Origin: Capra hircus
Taxonomy: Eukaryota > Chordata > Mammalia > Artiodactyla > Bovidae
Assembly: GCF_001704415.2 (NCBI RefSeq)
Contig: NC_030817.1
Coordinates: forward strand, 33,801,550-33,865,549
DNA length: 64,000 nt
Reading direction: 5' to 3'
The translations under genes and the position numbers were made by a program. Positions 9,331 through 21,748 of the stretch are shown here, piece after piece. The stretch's first letter is position 1, and each line of letters starts with the position of its first letter. Under the pieces are notes generated by a model. That model saw only the letters and a list, made by a program, of their open reading frames with translations, was not told where the DNA came from and made no database searches.

Positions 9331-12300
9331 ACTATTTGTCTTTTTTACAAACCTGCTTTATAATTTTTGATAGTCTCTTATTGTTGACTCACTTTAGTGA
9401 TTCCGACTTTAATTTTAAAAAACATTATATACTTGTTTATTTTATATTCTATATCTGGTAAATTCTGATCGTTTAGTCCTCGAAGATCTAAAGGTGTTGA
9501 TTGTTTCCACTGACTCTCACTTACAGAGGATTACTTTCTTGTGTCATTGGAAAAGTTCGTATTTCATTAATCCAAATCCTGTGAAAACCTAGGGTTGGGG
9601 GTCTTACCTGATGATGCTTTTCTGCGGACAGTATTCAGGTTTGCTCTTACAGGAAGCCGGGGTACTACTGAGTTGAGAGCACACCAGCATCGTTGCAGGT
9701 TTTCCAGCTTAATGTTGGGATGTAGATCCAGCCACATCCCTTGTCTCCAGACCAGCGTTGAACCCATGCCAGCCCTGCCCTCAGAGAAACCTCACATGCT
9801 CTTTCTACTCAAATGCTCAAGTTCCAACTCATGGATTTCTCCCCTTGCCCCCACCTAGAGGTTTCCCTTACTTCCTGCAAGCTCAGCTACATGATCTAAA
9901 GTAGGGTACCGTGGAATTTGTTGCTTTGCAGCAAAAGGAACCTTCAGTGAATCTGCTATACTGCTGCAAAGGCATGGGATGTTTGCACACTTCTTTCTGA
10001 GTCTCAGAGAAAATGAAAATAAGCCTAAAACAGTAAAATGATAGCTGTGCCTTTTAAGGGTTTTGAACTAAAACTTGGTGACAAAATATGTATCATATTC
10101 CCAAATCTAAGATCTTTCTCTAAATCTGATTATGGGCAGCCATGCTAAGTGTTACTTATGTATATAGCTTTCCATTTTGCACTAAGATCAAGGAGAGATG
10201 TGTTTGGGGCAAAGATAACAAAACAACTCTACAGAGAGCATCAGACAGAACAACTGAATGTAAAAATCTCTAGTATCATGTCAAACCTAACAAAAATAAC
10301 TTAGAAAGGGGATGACTATGGCCTTTCTCAATAATCAACACTTCTTTTTTTTCCTCTCTGAATTTTTATCCAAACTATATTTTAGTTATCCTTAGGAATT
10401 AAATTATAATAATTTTAATTATTTGGATTGTGAATATTCATTCTATTTTGAACGTAATGGACTACTTAAAATGACTGGCTCCCCCACGGGGGTTTTGAGG
10501 TTGATAGTGGTGGAGAGCTGTGTCTAATTCAAGATTCCAGTTCCCATCTCTCTTTACATAAGAAATGGTGTAAAAAGTTCATTGAGTGTTTTAATTAGCA
10601 TGCAAGCAGAGTATTAAATCCAAAGGAGAACCTAATACTACTTTTAATTGCATCCTACACAAGGTGATAAACGAATACAATTTTGGAATAGCACAAGGTA
10701 AAAGATTTTTATTATTGTTATTTGCAATAATAATATAATCATTTATTAGAAACCCAGGAGCTGCCAGGAGCTGAAGAAACATTTCCTTTTTTCTGATTAA
10801 CATACTGCCGCAGTGGAGGATTGTAGCAGTTTATTGTTCTGGTTTATGATCTTCATCTGAATTCAGAATAACATGGCAATGTGCCAACTTCAGACCCTCA
10901 TATACTTTCTTTTTGACCTGAATGGCTGTAAGTCCATTTTCCCCCCTTAGTTTGAAATCTGTAACTAACCTCCTCAAAAACACTGATTTGGTTAGCCAAT
11001 CAGGAAACAGAAATTAAGGGAATGCCTCATCCTGCTCCATTTTACTGAATGAACTTGACGGAATCACTTGGAGTCCGAATTCTCCCTGGTCACAGTCTGC
11101 ATCACACGCAAATATTATCTGGTGGGTTTCCTTGGCTGGGGAACCAGGGGGTGGCTAATGACGAGAGGCATATCCAAACCCCAGCAAGGCTCCTTGGGAT
11201 TTGAACTAAACTTTGGGAAGTGACAGGACCTGGGAAAAATGGAAATACCTCCCCTGACATTTTTGCTCATGTTTTCTAAATTCACTTCCAGATAAGGGCA
11301 GTGAGTTTGCTAGAGTGGGAAGTGCTGACAGACAAAGTGTAGTCTACTACAAAATTCTTCCTGGCACTCTAATTATCCTTTCCTTCTCTACTTCAGTATC
11401 ACATGTAGCCATGTGTAGAATCATAAAATAATTATGCAGTGTACAAGCTTTCTGGGAGCATGTACCACTGTTTTCCTAATTCTTTATCTCTCCCATTGAT
11501 CGTGGCGTGTGTGCATTGATCCAAGTCGGCCATCTGGTTAGGCAAGATAAGCGTGCTAGTGTCTTTGCATTGCACTGTCACTAGGGGAGGGGGCACATTT
11601 TGGCTGTAGGGAATTACGGGGGCAGGATTAGCCCTCTTCCTATGAGGAAACTGAATTTTAAATGCAATGTTGCAGCTGCATGGACCATGCTGCTAACTTC
11701 TGTTTTTGCCATGAACTGGGTAGATTTTTCGTCTTGTTCATATTGTCTCCAAAGGTATAGCAATGCCTTGTATTAAATGGGGGTGGGGGGCAGGACTGGA
11801 GAGAAGATTCATTTTTAGCACATGTTAGACTTGTGAGTGACTGATACGTTATAGGATTTCTAAATGGTAAAACTGCTTTCAAATGACTACAAAAGGCTGG
11901 TGGATAAAAAGCGTTTTAAACCAAGACTCGTCAGTTTCCCCCTACCCTCGACCCCAAACAAAATTATTTTAGAAAGGGAAGAAATATTTGTATGAGTCTT
12001 TGCAAAAGAAATGTACAAAGGAAATTGGAAAAAAAAAATTGCGTGTGTATCATAGCAGAAGGAATTGCTGCTTGAAGCCCAGAACAGGGCTGTGGGGTAT
12101 CCCCTGTGTTTATCTCTCTCTTTCACATATTGAGATGAATGTTTGCCCCCAACTTTATGACCACTGGGACTGACTGAATGTGCTATTTAACTCAAAGAGA
12201 CTTCTTTCCAGTCCCTTTGGCCACTGTTGTTTTTAAAATTTGATTGCCGCTATTGTTGTCTCATATTCTGCAAATGTGTGGAAGACTCAAAAGCTTTTCC

Positions 12301-15300
12301 TCTAAAATTGAACAATTCTGTCAAAAAAGATTAGTTCTATTTTGTCTGCTGGGTGCTGACTATTCATGAACGTGAAGAGAGAGGGCTTGGGTGTCATACT
12401 AAGTTGCTAAGGTGGCTGGATTTCGGCTATTGACTTAAGGATAGCAAACTGCAGTCTACAAAAGAGCAGCCAGAAGGAGAGGGGAGAGCGGCCTGCCATG
12501 TGTTTGAGCTATACCTTCTTTAGCTGCCCATTTATTTCTTTTGTTGCCAGAACTTTTATTGTCATACAGTTGAAAAAAATGTTAGACACAAGCTTCAGGC
12601 AGCACCAAGCAGAAAAAGGGATTAGCATATCACTAGGATCATCTTACACTGAACCAAATTCTTTTCAGGATGTATAATTAGCGGATACAGTCTTTTTTTG
12701 GTGGTGGTGGGGGCGCGGGTAGCCTATGGACAGAAAAAAGTAAGCTCGGATCTTTGGCTAGAATATTAGAAGAAATAAAAGACAATTGCCAATTTCAGAG
12801 CGATATATACATATTAACTGTTTCTTTGCAGAGCCTTTGCAATTCCCTCAAGAAATGTCTGGTTGAATGGGAAAACTTACTATGAATTCCTGCCATTGTC
12901 TCAGGTTTTCTAAGAGGGAAATACGGTGTCATTGAACACACGTTCAAAATTTTAGACTGATGAAATCAGATTCAGGAGTCAGTGAATGGAGAACTTTTTC
13001 CGAGCGGGGGCAACTAAAATGGAAATGTGTGGTTTTCACACGATGACTTTTTAACTCTTCAGAAGGTACTTTGTAATTAAAAATGCCATTAGGAAATAGA
13101 AGGCAGTAAAATGTACATTCTGGGTCTATTAGTCCATAATTCTGTGGGGCTGGCTTAAAGCTGTCTAAAACTTCCCTTATAATTCGTGGGCGTTGAATAG
13201 GTTTATCTGAGAGTAAGAAAATGGAAGTCTGGGATTGCTCCCTTTTATCTTCTCTCTGAGTTGTGCATTTAAGGAGTTTACACTGAGCATACAGGGGAAA
13301 AACAGATTGGTCTAATTAAGTCATATTTCACTGGGTGGATATCTATTTATATTTCCAAATATGCAGGCTTTTTAGAGAAGCACTTATGAAGTGAGGTAGG
13401 CAAGAACCTTTTTTCTAGAAGTACATTTTAAAGAATTAATAGAATATTCCTTTAAAGAACTCATCTGTGTGTATCTCAGTTTAAATTTCTTGAGATAGCT
13501 GGTGTTTTCGTTTAACAGATGAGGTGTCCTTACATCAATTTGTGTTTTTCCAGGATTCTTGGTTTTGAATAGTGTACCCTGCGTGTTTTTCACTCTCCTG
13601 CGGATTGTATCACTCTGTCCCTCAGCCCTTCTCCAAACAAAACACCCACAAAATACACCCTCCCAGTCTTGAATCTGGTTCAACTTTATTGCATATTTTC
13701 TGAGGACACCTTTAGCTCATCTTTGTGGTAAGAATTTTTTTTAATTAAAAAAAATTTTTTTTTAACTATTAAGAAGCAATGGCATTTAGGTGCATAGAAA
13801 GCAGTTATTTCAAGATGCACAACTCTTGAGATAAGGGGGGAAGTGTCCTTTGAGCTTTTCCTTGGAATTAGAGAACTTAGCCCTGGCTCTTTATTTTCAT
13901 ATTTCTTCTGGCTTGGAATTTTGGGTCAAATGTCTCTCTCTTGGCGAGAAACAAACCATGGATCAAGGACTCAATTGTGTTGTCTTCATTTAAAGAAAAT
14001 CATTTTAGTTTGCATGGGTTATGTTTCCATGGAAAATTTTGTGTGGAATTAACAACATGACAAGGAAGAAAGAGTAAAATAAAACTGTTGTAAAAGTGTT
14101 AGCTAGAGATATCATTCTTCAATTATTTTCTTCACTTATCCTAATGATACTTTAAAAAAGCCATTCTTTGCTATTTCAGTAAGTATAATATTTTTAAAAT
14201 TTATAATATCCATGTTGTTCTATGCCATTTACTTGTTAGAAATGTCAGTGCCTACAAGAAACTGGGTATATACATGGCTGCTTATGATTTAAGACAGTCT
14301 TAACTCACTAATACTATTGGTAATTTTCTAAAGACACGGTTTAATGAAACTTGTGATATATTGTCATCAAATCATTGATTACTTAATTATTCACAGATAT
14401 TTCCTCATCTTTACCAGCGTAGGGCACACAATCTTGGATCTTCTTGTGTGCACACACACTTCACACCCTCACAGATTGGAAATTTAGATGTCCTTTCAAA
14501 GGACCAACCCCCGAAACACGACTCTTGGCCATCTAGACAATAAGAGAAGGATGTTCACATCTAAAAAGTTCAAATGTGATGTCAAGCAAACACAGAATAT
14601 CCACTGCTGGGTAACCTAAAAGTGAATTCAAGAGTTTTTTTTTTTTTTAAGCACTTGAGAGCAAAGGCATCGAGGTGTAAAGGACTCTGCGTAAAGCAAC
14701 ATTTGGGTTACTCTGGATTCTGGAATAGCTCGAGCAGTGGGCAGGGAAAGAAGGAGTGTGACCCAGCACTGGACATAGAATTCACAAAGGTAATGAAGGG
14801 AAGGGAAAGGAAAGTGATGACAAGCTTTCTAGTTTAAGTTTTGTGAACACCAAAAACAGAGAAACAGCCAGAATCCCTAAATATCAGATCTGAGCCTTTC
14901 AAAAAAAACTACTTTGTGATTAATCAAAATATATTAATTGTTAATATTAACAAAGTCTTTAATATTTTTAGCTCATCAGTATATCACTAGCAAATATATA
15001 GTGTTTTACATTGTGTACCTAGTGTTAGCATGTTATTCAGAAGAACCTACTTGACCTTTCTGTGACATACTAATAATGTCCCTTCTGAAGTTTAACATCC
15101 TTCATGGCAGGAGCCATTTAATATAACATGTCATCAAGTCAGCACCACACATTCATTAAATACCATTAACTAAAGGCTTTCAAAGACATAAATAAGATTC
15201 TCCAAAATACAAGTATGTTGAATACAACACTAGCCTACCAAATCTCATGCCTTCTATTAAAGAGGACCAAAGAGCCTTAGCATTTTAAACTTACAATAAT

Positions 15301-15417
15301 GCCACACTTCCCATTTTAAAAATATTTGTTCATTTAAATAAATATACATATATATAATTAGAATATTTAAATTGCTTTTGAAGCTAGACCCAATATAAAT
15401 TATCTTTCATTTTTCTA
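9331..15417. other. 6-kb repeat-poor stretch
   Basis: I recognise no young SINE or LINE in about 6 kb, in contrast to the rest of the window. It is AT-rich, with TAAT-containing patches (for example 'gttttaattagcatgcaagc' near 10590), a G-rich run near 12700-12720 and an A/T-run region at 13733-13765. A GATA-like 'agataag' lies near 11544. No exon is supported: the frames are short and lack paired splice sites. A deep intron or gene-desert regulatory block is possible but unproven. Confidence 0.55.
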
Positions 15418-15876
15418 AATGGATCATTTACTCAATGAACCTAGAGCCTATTATAGAGTGAAGTGAGTCAGAAAGAGAAAGACATATTGTATATTAATGT
15501 ATAAAGATGGAATCTAGAAATATGGTACTGATGAAGCTATCTGCAGGGTGGCAATGGAGATGCAGACATAGAGAACAGACGTGTGGGTACAGGGCAGGAA
15601 GGAGAGGGTCAGATGAGTTGAGAGAGTGGCACTAAAACATATATATTACCATATATAAAATTAGATAGCCAGTGGAAATTTGCTGTATGATGCAGGGAGC
15701 TCAAATCCAGTGCTGTGACAGGGTAGAGAGGTGGGATGGGGTGGGAGGTGGGAGGGAGGTTCAAGAGGGAGGAGACATATGTATACCTATGGCTGATTCA
15801 TATTGATATATGGCAGAAACCAATGCAATATGTAAAGCAATTATCCTCCAATTAAAAATAAAGTAATTTTTTAAAG
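15418..15876 (+). mobile_element. L1 3' end, sense
   Basis: It runs from the end of ORF2 ('gaacctagagcctattatag', 'agtgagtcagaaagagaaag') through the 3' UTR ('ttagatagccagtgg', G-rich 'gggatggggtgggaggtggg') to the terminal 'aagcaattatcctccaatt' and A-rich tail. This is the ruminant-type L1 3' UTR. It is 5'-truncated. Confidence 0.88.
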
Positions 15877-16060
15877 TTAAAAAAATACTTTATGTAATTA
15901 AATCAACTGGCTTTTTGAACATTGTATATGTATACAGCTATCAAGAGGAGAAATTGATATGACAGGTAGAAATTGTTATGACAAAGATAAGCAAGTGCAA
16001 ATTTTCTATGATATGATGAAAACATAGTTCCTTATCAGACATAGCTCTATAGGCAGGTGT

Positions 16061-16134
16061 GATTTGTTGTTGTTCGGTTGCTTAGCCATATCTGACTCTT
16101 TGCAATCCCATTGACTGCAGCATGCCGGGCCTCC
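16061..16134 (-). mobile_element. Very short BovB 3' end, antisense
   Basis: About 74 bp with the BovB-specific phrase 'ctgcagcatgccgggcctccc'. It is flanked by 'caggtgt' at 16054-16060 and 16135-16141, consistent with a heavily 5'-truncated insertion. Confidence 0.75.
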
Positions 16135-16194
16135 CAGGTGTTATAGCTAATGTTAAAAAAAACAGAAGATAATATTATGAGCCATTTGTGTCTA

Positions 16195-16463
16195 GAGAAG
16201 GCAATGGCACCCCACTCCAGTACTCTTGCCTGGAAAATCCCATGGACGGGAGAGCCTGGTGGGCTGCCGTCTATCAGGTTGCACAGAGTCGGACACGACT
16301 GAGCGCCTTCACTTTGACTTTTCACTTTCATGCATTGGAGAAGGAAATGGCAACCCACTCCAGTGTTCTTGCCTGGAGAATCCCAGGGACAGGGGAGCCT
16401 GGTAGGCTGCCATCTATGGTGTCACACAGGGTCAGACACGACTAAAGTGACTTAGCAGCAGCA
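16195..16463 (+). mobile_element. Bov-A2 SINE, sense
   Basis: Two BovA monomers joined by 'cactttcatgcattggagaa', beginning 'gagaaggcaatggcacccc' and ending in 'cttagcagcagcag'. It has no tRNA head, as expected for Bov-A2. Candidate duplication 'gtgtcta' at 16188-16194 and 16464-16470. Confidence 0.93.
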
Positions 16464-16529
16464 GTGTCTAACACATTCTTGTACAATTTACTTATTGATC
16501 TAGAATCTGGAAAAAGAAGCTATTTCATT

Positions 16530-16790
16530 TCAATGGCTAATATTTGCTAAGTCCTAATCAAGGTCTGGGCACTTTCTGAGAGCTTACAATAGACCTTGTA
16601 ACTCTAAGAAATGCTATTATTATTGTACCCTTTTTATGGATGAGGAAACTGAGATTCAGGGAGGTCAAATAACATGCTCCTGGTTAAATAGCCGATAAAC
16701 AGTGAAGCTATGTTCAAAAGCAGGTAATCGGACTCAAATTTGTCTTAATCACACTACTCTAGCCTTCCACATATTCAATAGAACTGAAAA
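16530..16790 (-). repeat. MIR SINE, antisense
   Basis: The central core 'atggatgaggaaactgagat' followed by 'gaggtcaaataacatgctcc' marks an antisense MIR. Confidence 0.8.
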
Positions 16791-17345
16791 TATCAAGTTA
16801 CCCCTCAGGTTACAGGGTTATTCCAGTGAGAAACATCTGCCCAGGGAAACAGAGGAAGGTATAGATGGAATCAACAAGACTAGCAAGAGACAGCACTTCT
16901 CATGAGACTCTAAATTCCTGTTTAGGAGTTTTTATCTAGACCTGTGGATGCATAGGGTGTGAGACTTGGAGAGGAGTTAAGAGCTCACTGGAGTCTTAGA
17001 CTGGTGAAATGACTTTACACTGTCAGAGACAAAACAAGAACAAGAACAAGAACACCCAGTTCTCCCAAGTCCCAAACTAGAGCTCTTCCCAGAGTCCAGA
17101 GTCAGAGTTCTTAGGGAAAGAGCAAAATAGGCAGAAAGATATGTATGAAGATGATGCCTGCTTCTGCTGGTAGGCATAAAAATCACTGGAATGTCTAAAG
17201 ATGTAAAAGAAAGTGATTGTAGGACTAAACTGCCTAACAGTTGATATGAACAATAGAGGGAAAAGAAGACTTCAATTTTAATGCATTGATGAAATTGGGA
17301 AGGAAGACAAGGACAGAAAATAAAATTTTAAATATTAAAAAGCTG
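16791..17345. other. Unassigned sequence
   Basis: No named repeat or gene. A small hexanucleotide repeat of 'acaaga' units lies at about 17033-17052. Confidence 0.5.
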
Positions 17346-17525
17346 CTTTTATAAAAATCTTTTATTTTTACTCATTCATTTGGCTGCATCAGGTCTTTGT
17401 TGCAGCATGCAGGCTCTTCATTGCATTGCACATGTGGGATCCTCGTTTTCCCTGGCTAGGGATCAGACCTGCGTCCCCTGCATTGGAAGGCAGAGTCTTA
17501 ACCACTGAACCACCAGAGAAGTCCC
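17346..17525 (-). mobile_element. CHR-2-type SINE, antisense
   Basis: 'ttggctgcatcaggtctttg', 'gttgcagcatgcaggctctt' and the head end 'accaccagagaagtccc' mark an antisense CHR-2. Confidence 0.8.
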
Positions 17526-19720
17526 AACATACTTGCTTTTAATTGGAAATTGAATCCCCAAGTGGAGATGCCCTGTTGCCATTAAAAATCAGGAAACAGA
17601 AAGGGAGAAAAGATCTGGACCAGAAATGCAGAGCTGAAGGTCAGTGGGACATAAAAACGGGCATTAGGAAGTCCAGTTCATCTTCACACACTTACACATC
17701 CAGGTCTTCACCCCTTTATCTTTTTTTTTTTTCTCTTGTGGAAAGATATCTTTTAGGGATGGGAAAATACCACCTTTGTTCTCAGTGAGGTTCGCACTTA
17801 CAGGAGTAAATTTGGTCTGGAAAAATCTTCATAACCCTCCTACTGGAATGGGTGAAGAAATGATGCACTGCATGACAAAGCAGAAGGCAGAGCTTTGGAG
17901 ATGAGTCAGACATTTCCTTTTTCCCTTTTATAAGTTCTCATTGCCATTTCTCAAGGTCATATTTTGGGGTTAATGAGTGTTGCAGGATATTTATTTAAGC
18001 AGTGTTCTGGACTGGCATTCACAGAACCTTTAACTCTAAATCTGCTGCCACTAAATTAGATCTTGTTCAAATAAAGAAAGTTAATTGCTGTACACATTTG
18101 TTCCCCATGTTGTCTGTTTTAATTATTACAAAGCTTGTCAAGACAAACAACTGTGTGGCAATTTTTGCAAAAGATATACCTGAATTATAAAACGGTTAGA
18201 TCAGGCCTGTGTCTATGACTTCCTGTCCCAACCATTGCCACATTAGTTTAGTGACAAAAGTTAGTGTTTGCAGAGGAGGAAAGTGGTTTGGTCACCAAAG
18301 AAGGAGTTCTGTTTTCACTATGGGGAGAATGTAGTCTTAATTAGGTAAACAAAGAGGTTTTTCATTACACAGTAAACACATTTCACAAAAAAGACTCATT
18401 TAAGTTTCTTTTTAAAGAAACTGGAAAATATTAAGAAAGTTAATTGGAGGGCACTCGAATGACAATTAACAAACAGGCACAATTATCTTCTGACTAGTGT
18501 GTGGCTTAAGGATGTTTTTATCATTTACTTATGGCAATGTTTTAAAATGTGGGAATGCCAACCCAAGTAGAGGCAAGCACGGTATTAAGTGACACATTTC
18601 TCTATTTATATTTAAATAACCATCTGCATGAAATTATGCACAAATCAGGGAATAATTCCTAGCAGAAATTACTACTTAGAAAATTAAAAAAATCTGAGAC
18701 ATGGTGTGCTTTTCATATTAAATTGCCCATTTCCAGAACATCACATACATTTGCACAATGTAAAGATGCTGCCATGTGGGCCAATACAAATTGCTCACAA
18801 TGTTAATGAAGATGGATGGGGAAAGCTGAAAACATTCATTTACACACAAGGGAGGAAAAGAGAGCAGCAGTGTTCACAATCTCTACCTTAATTTTTTTTG
18901 CCTTGATAATATCCAACTGAATGATGGTAACTTTAATAATAGAGTTCTTAGAAAGGTTTTATGATAAATTTTCATTTTCAGACTTGAATATGGCCTGTTT
19001 TTTCCCATTTAGAGTGAAAATTGTGTGTGTGAAGTTTGGAGGCTGACTGCTAAGCTAGGAAAAGGAATCTAACCTTGTGAAGAATGATGAGCAGGGTAGA
19101 CTGACTACACAATTTAAATAACCTTAAAAATTGAAAAGAAAAAAAAAAAGCTTCCTCATCTTGAAACGACTTTCCAAATGAAAAAGGGTCCAGCCTCCCC
19201 ACCCCCCAACCCAGGCAAACGATCCCCTCTTCTCAAAGCTCCTTGGACAAGGGGCATCTATGGTGGAGTCTATGAAGAGTAGGACACACTCTAAGATAGG
19301 GAATCTATTCTAGGACTATAGCACCAGGCCCTACCTTAGCCCACCGCCTTTGCCTAAACAGTAAGAGGTTGGGGAATGGCCATCCACGGAGTATCAGGAG
19401 TGGGGTGCCCTTTTCCAATGAGCAAAGGAAAGTGAGTTGGGGAGGGTTTGAGTCTCCCCACGATGCCGTCTCCACCTTCCTCGCCAGCTCTCTCATACCA
19501 GCAGATATCTGACGTCCTTCCGCAGTCATCCAGGATTCCTTGACATCGCTGTTTACTTTGGCTGTAGTATTTACACTTTGCAACATATCTCAGGAGGGAG
19601 GGTAATACATAAAGGCAGAGAACCACTCAATCAAACATATTAAAAGGCTACCATTCCTCAGGCTCCAGGATAATTCTTTCTTCTTGAGTTCTCCTATTCA
19701 AGAATCTGTTTTGCTAATAT
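17526..19720. other. Repeat-poor sequence
   Basis: No young repeat seen. The part at 18250-18700 is AT-rich with homeobox-like TAAT/ATTA words and long runs without indel-prone tracts. Two overlapping minus-strand frames at 19305-19626 lie in a slightly GC-richer patch but show no domain. Confidence 0.5.
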
Positions 19721-19771
19721 ATTTATTTGTTTGTTCAATAAATATTTATTGAGGTCTGTCCTATGCTAAAT

Positions 19772-19975
19772 GGACTTCCCTGGTAGCTCACACAATAAAA
19801 AATCTGCCTGCAATGTGGAGACATGGGTTCGATTTCTAGGTTGAGAAGATCCCCTGGAGAAAGGAATGGCAATCCACTTCAGTATCCTTGCCTGGAGAAT
19901 TCCATGGGCAGAGGAGCCCAGCGGGCTACACCGCATGGTGTTGCTTAGAGTCGGACGTGACTGAGTGACTAATAC
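19772..19975 (+). mobile_element. Bov-tA SINE, sense, 5' part of a Bov-tA::BovB composite
   Basis: Head 'ggacttccctggtagctcac' with B-box-like 'gggttcgatttc', body, and end 'gactgagtgactaatac'. Its tail sequence resumes after the inserted antisense BovB at 21737 as 'agtgactaacac' and runs straight into sense BovB at about 21749. Left target-site copy: 19761-19771. There is no right copy directly after the SINE; it lies after the BovB. Confidence 0.88.
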
Positions 19976-21736
19976 AGTTCACTTCAGTTCAGTCGCCCAG
20001 TTGTGTCTGACTCTTTGAAACCCCATGGACTGCAGCATGCCAGGCTTCCCTGTCCATCACCAACTCTCAGAGCTTGCTCAAACTCATGTCCAGTGAGTCA
20101 GTGATGCCATCCAACCATCTCATCCTCTGTCATCCCCTTCTCCTCCCACCTTCAATCTTTCCCAGCATCAGGGTCTTTTCTAATGAGTCAGTTCTTTGTG
20201 TCAGGTGGCCAATTATTGGGGCTTCAGCATTAGTCCTTCCAACGAATATTCAGGACTGATTTCCTTTAGGATGGACTGGTTGGATCTCTTTGCAGTCCAA
20301 GAGACTCTCAGTGTCTTCTCTAACACCACAGTTCAAAAGCATCAATTCTTTGGCGCTCAGCTTTCCTCACAGTCCAACTCTCACATCCATACATGACTAC
20401 TGGAAAAAACTATAGCTTTGACTAGGCAGACCTTTGTCAGCCAAAATGATGTCTCTGCTCTTTAATATGCTGTCTAGGTTGGTCATAGCTTATCTTCCAA
20501 GGAGCAAGAGTCTTTTAATTTCATGGTTGCAGTCACCATCTGCAGTGATTTTGGAGCCCAAGAAAATAAAGTCTATCACTGTTTCCATTGTTTCCCCATC
20601 TATTTGCCATGGAATGATGGGACCAGATGTCATGATCTTAGTTTTTGAATGTTGAGTTTAGAGCCAACTTTTTCACTCTCCTTTTTCACTTCCATCAAGA
20701 GATCCTTTAGTTTTTCTTTGCTTTCTGCCATAAGGGTTGTATCATCTGCATATCTGAGGTTATTGATATTTCTCCCAGCAATCTTGATTCCAGCTTGTGC
20801 TTCATCTAGCCTGGAATTTTGAATGATGTACTCTGCATGTAAGTTAAATAAGCACGGTGACAATATACAGCCTTGATGTACTCCTTTCCCAATTTGGAAC
20901 CATTCTGTTTTTCCATGTCCAGTTCTAACTGTTGCTTCTTGACCTGCATACAGATTTCTCAGGAGGCAGGTCAGGTGGTCTGGTATTCCCATCTCTTGAA
21001 GAAATTTCCAGTTTGTTTTGATCTGCACAAAGGCTTTGACGTCATTAATAAAGCAGAAGTAGATGTTTTTCTGTTATTCTTTTGCTTTTTCTATGATCCA
21101 AGAGGTATTGACAATTTGATCTCTGGTTTCTCTGCCTTCTCTAGTTTCCAGCTTGAACATCTGGAAGTTCAGTTCACATACCATTGAAGCGTGGCTTAGG
21201 AGAATTTTGAGCATTACTTTGCCAGTGTGTGGGATGAGTGCAATTGTGTGGTAGCTTGAACATTCTTTGGCATTGCCTTTCTTTGGGATTGGTATGAAAA
21301 CTGTCCTTTTCCAGTCCTGTGACCACTGCCAAGTTTTCCAAATTTGCTGGCATATTGAGTGAAGCACTTTCACAGCATCATCTATTCGATTTGAAATAGT
21401 TCAACTGGAATTCTATCCCCTCCAGTAGTTTTGTTTGTAGTGATGCTTCCTAAGACCCACTTGGGCTTCACACTCCAGGATGTCTGGCTCTAGGTGAGTT
21501 ATCACACCATCATGGTTATTTGGATTATTAAGATCTTTTTTGTACAGTTCTTCTGTAATATCTTATCTCTGTAACACCTCTTCTAAATATCTTCTGCTTC
21601 TGTTAGGTCCATACTGTTTCTGTCCTTTATTGTGCCCATCTTTGCATGAAATGTTCCCTTGTTATCTCTAATTTTCTTGAAGAGATCTCTAGTCTTTCCC
21701 ACTCTATTGTTTTCCTCTATTCCTTTGCATTGAAAT
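19976..21736 (-). mobile_element. BovB LINE, antisense, 1.76 kb, inserted into the composite
   Basis: It carries the complete BovB 3' end at left and extends rightward past the reverse transcriptase to the region encoding the post-endonuclease linker. Minus-strand frames show 'LRYADDTTLMAESKEKL' (motif C intact) at 20630-21028 and the RT N-terminal part at 21074-21373, separated by frameshifts. Flanked by 'agtgactaatac' (19964-19975) and 'agtgactaacac' (21737-21748), an 11-of-12 duplication made from the Bov-tA tail, so it inserted later than the Bov-tA. Confidence 0.9.
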
Positions 21737-21748
21737 AGTGACTAACAC

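Noticed and set aside
19305..19626. Two overlapping minus-strand frames in a GC-richer patch
   Set aside because: The frames overlap in different phases, lack domains, and have no convincing acceptor-donor pair. An exon cannot be excluded but is not supported.
19772..19860. tRNA gene in SINE heads
   Set aside because: The tRNA-like parts of Bov-tA and CHR-2 carry box-like motifs but do not form a tRNA cloverleaf. They are SINE promoters.
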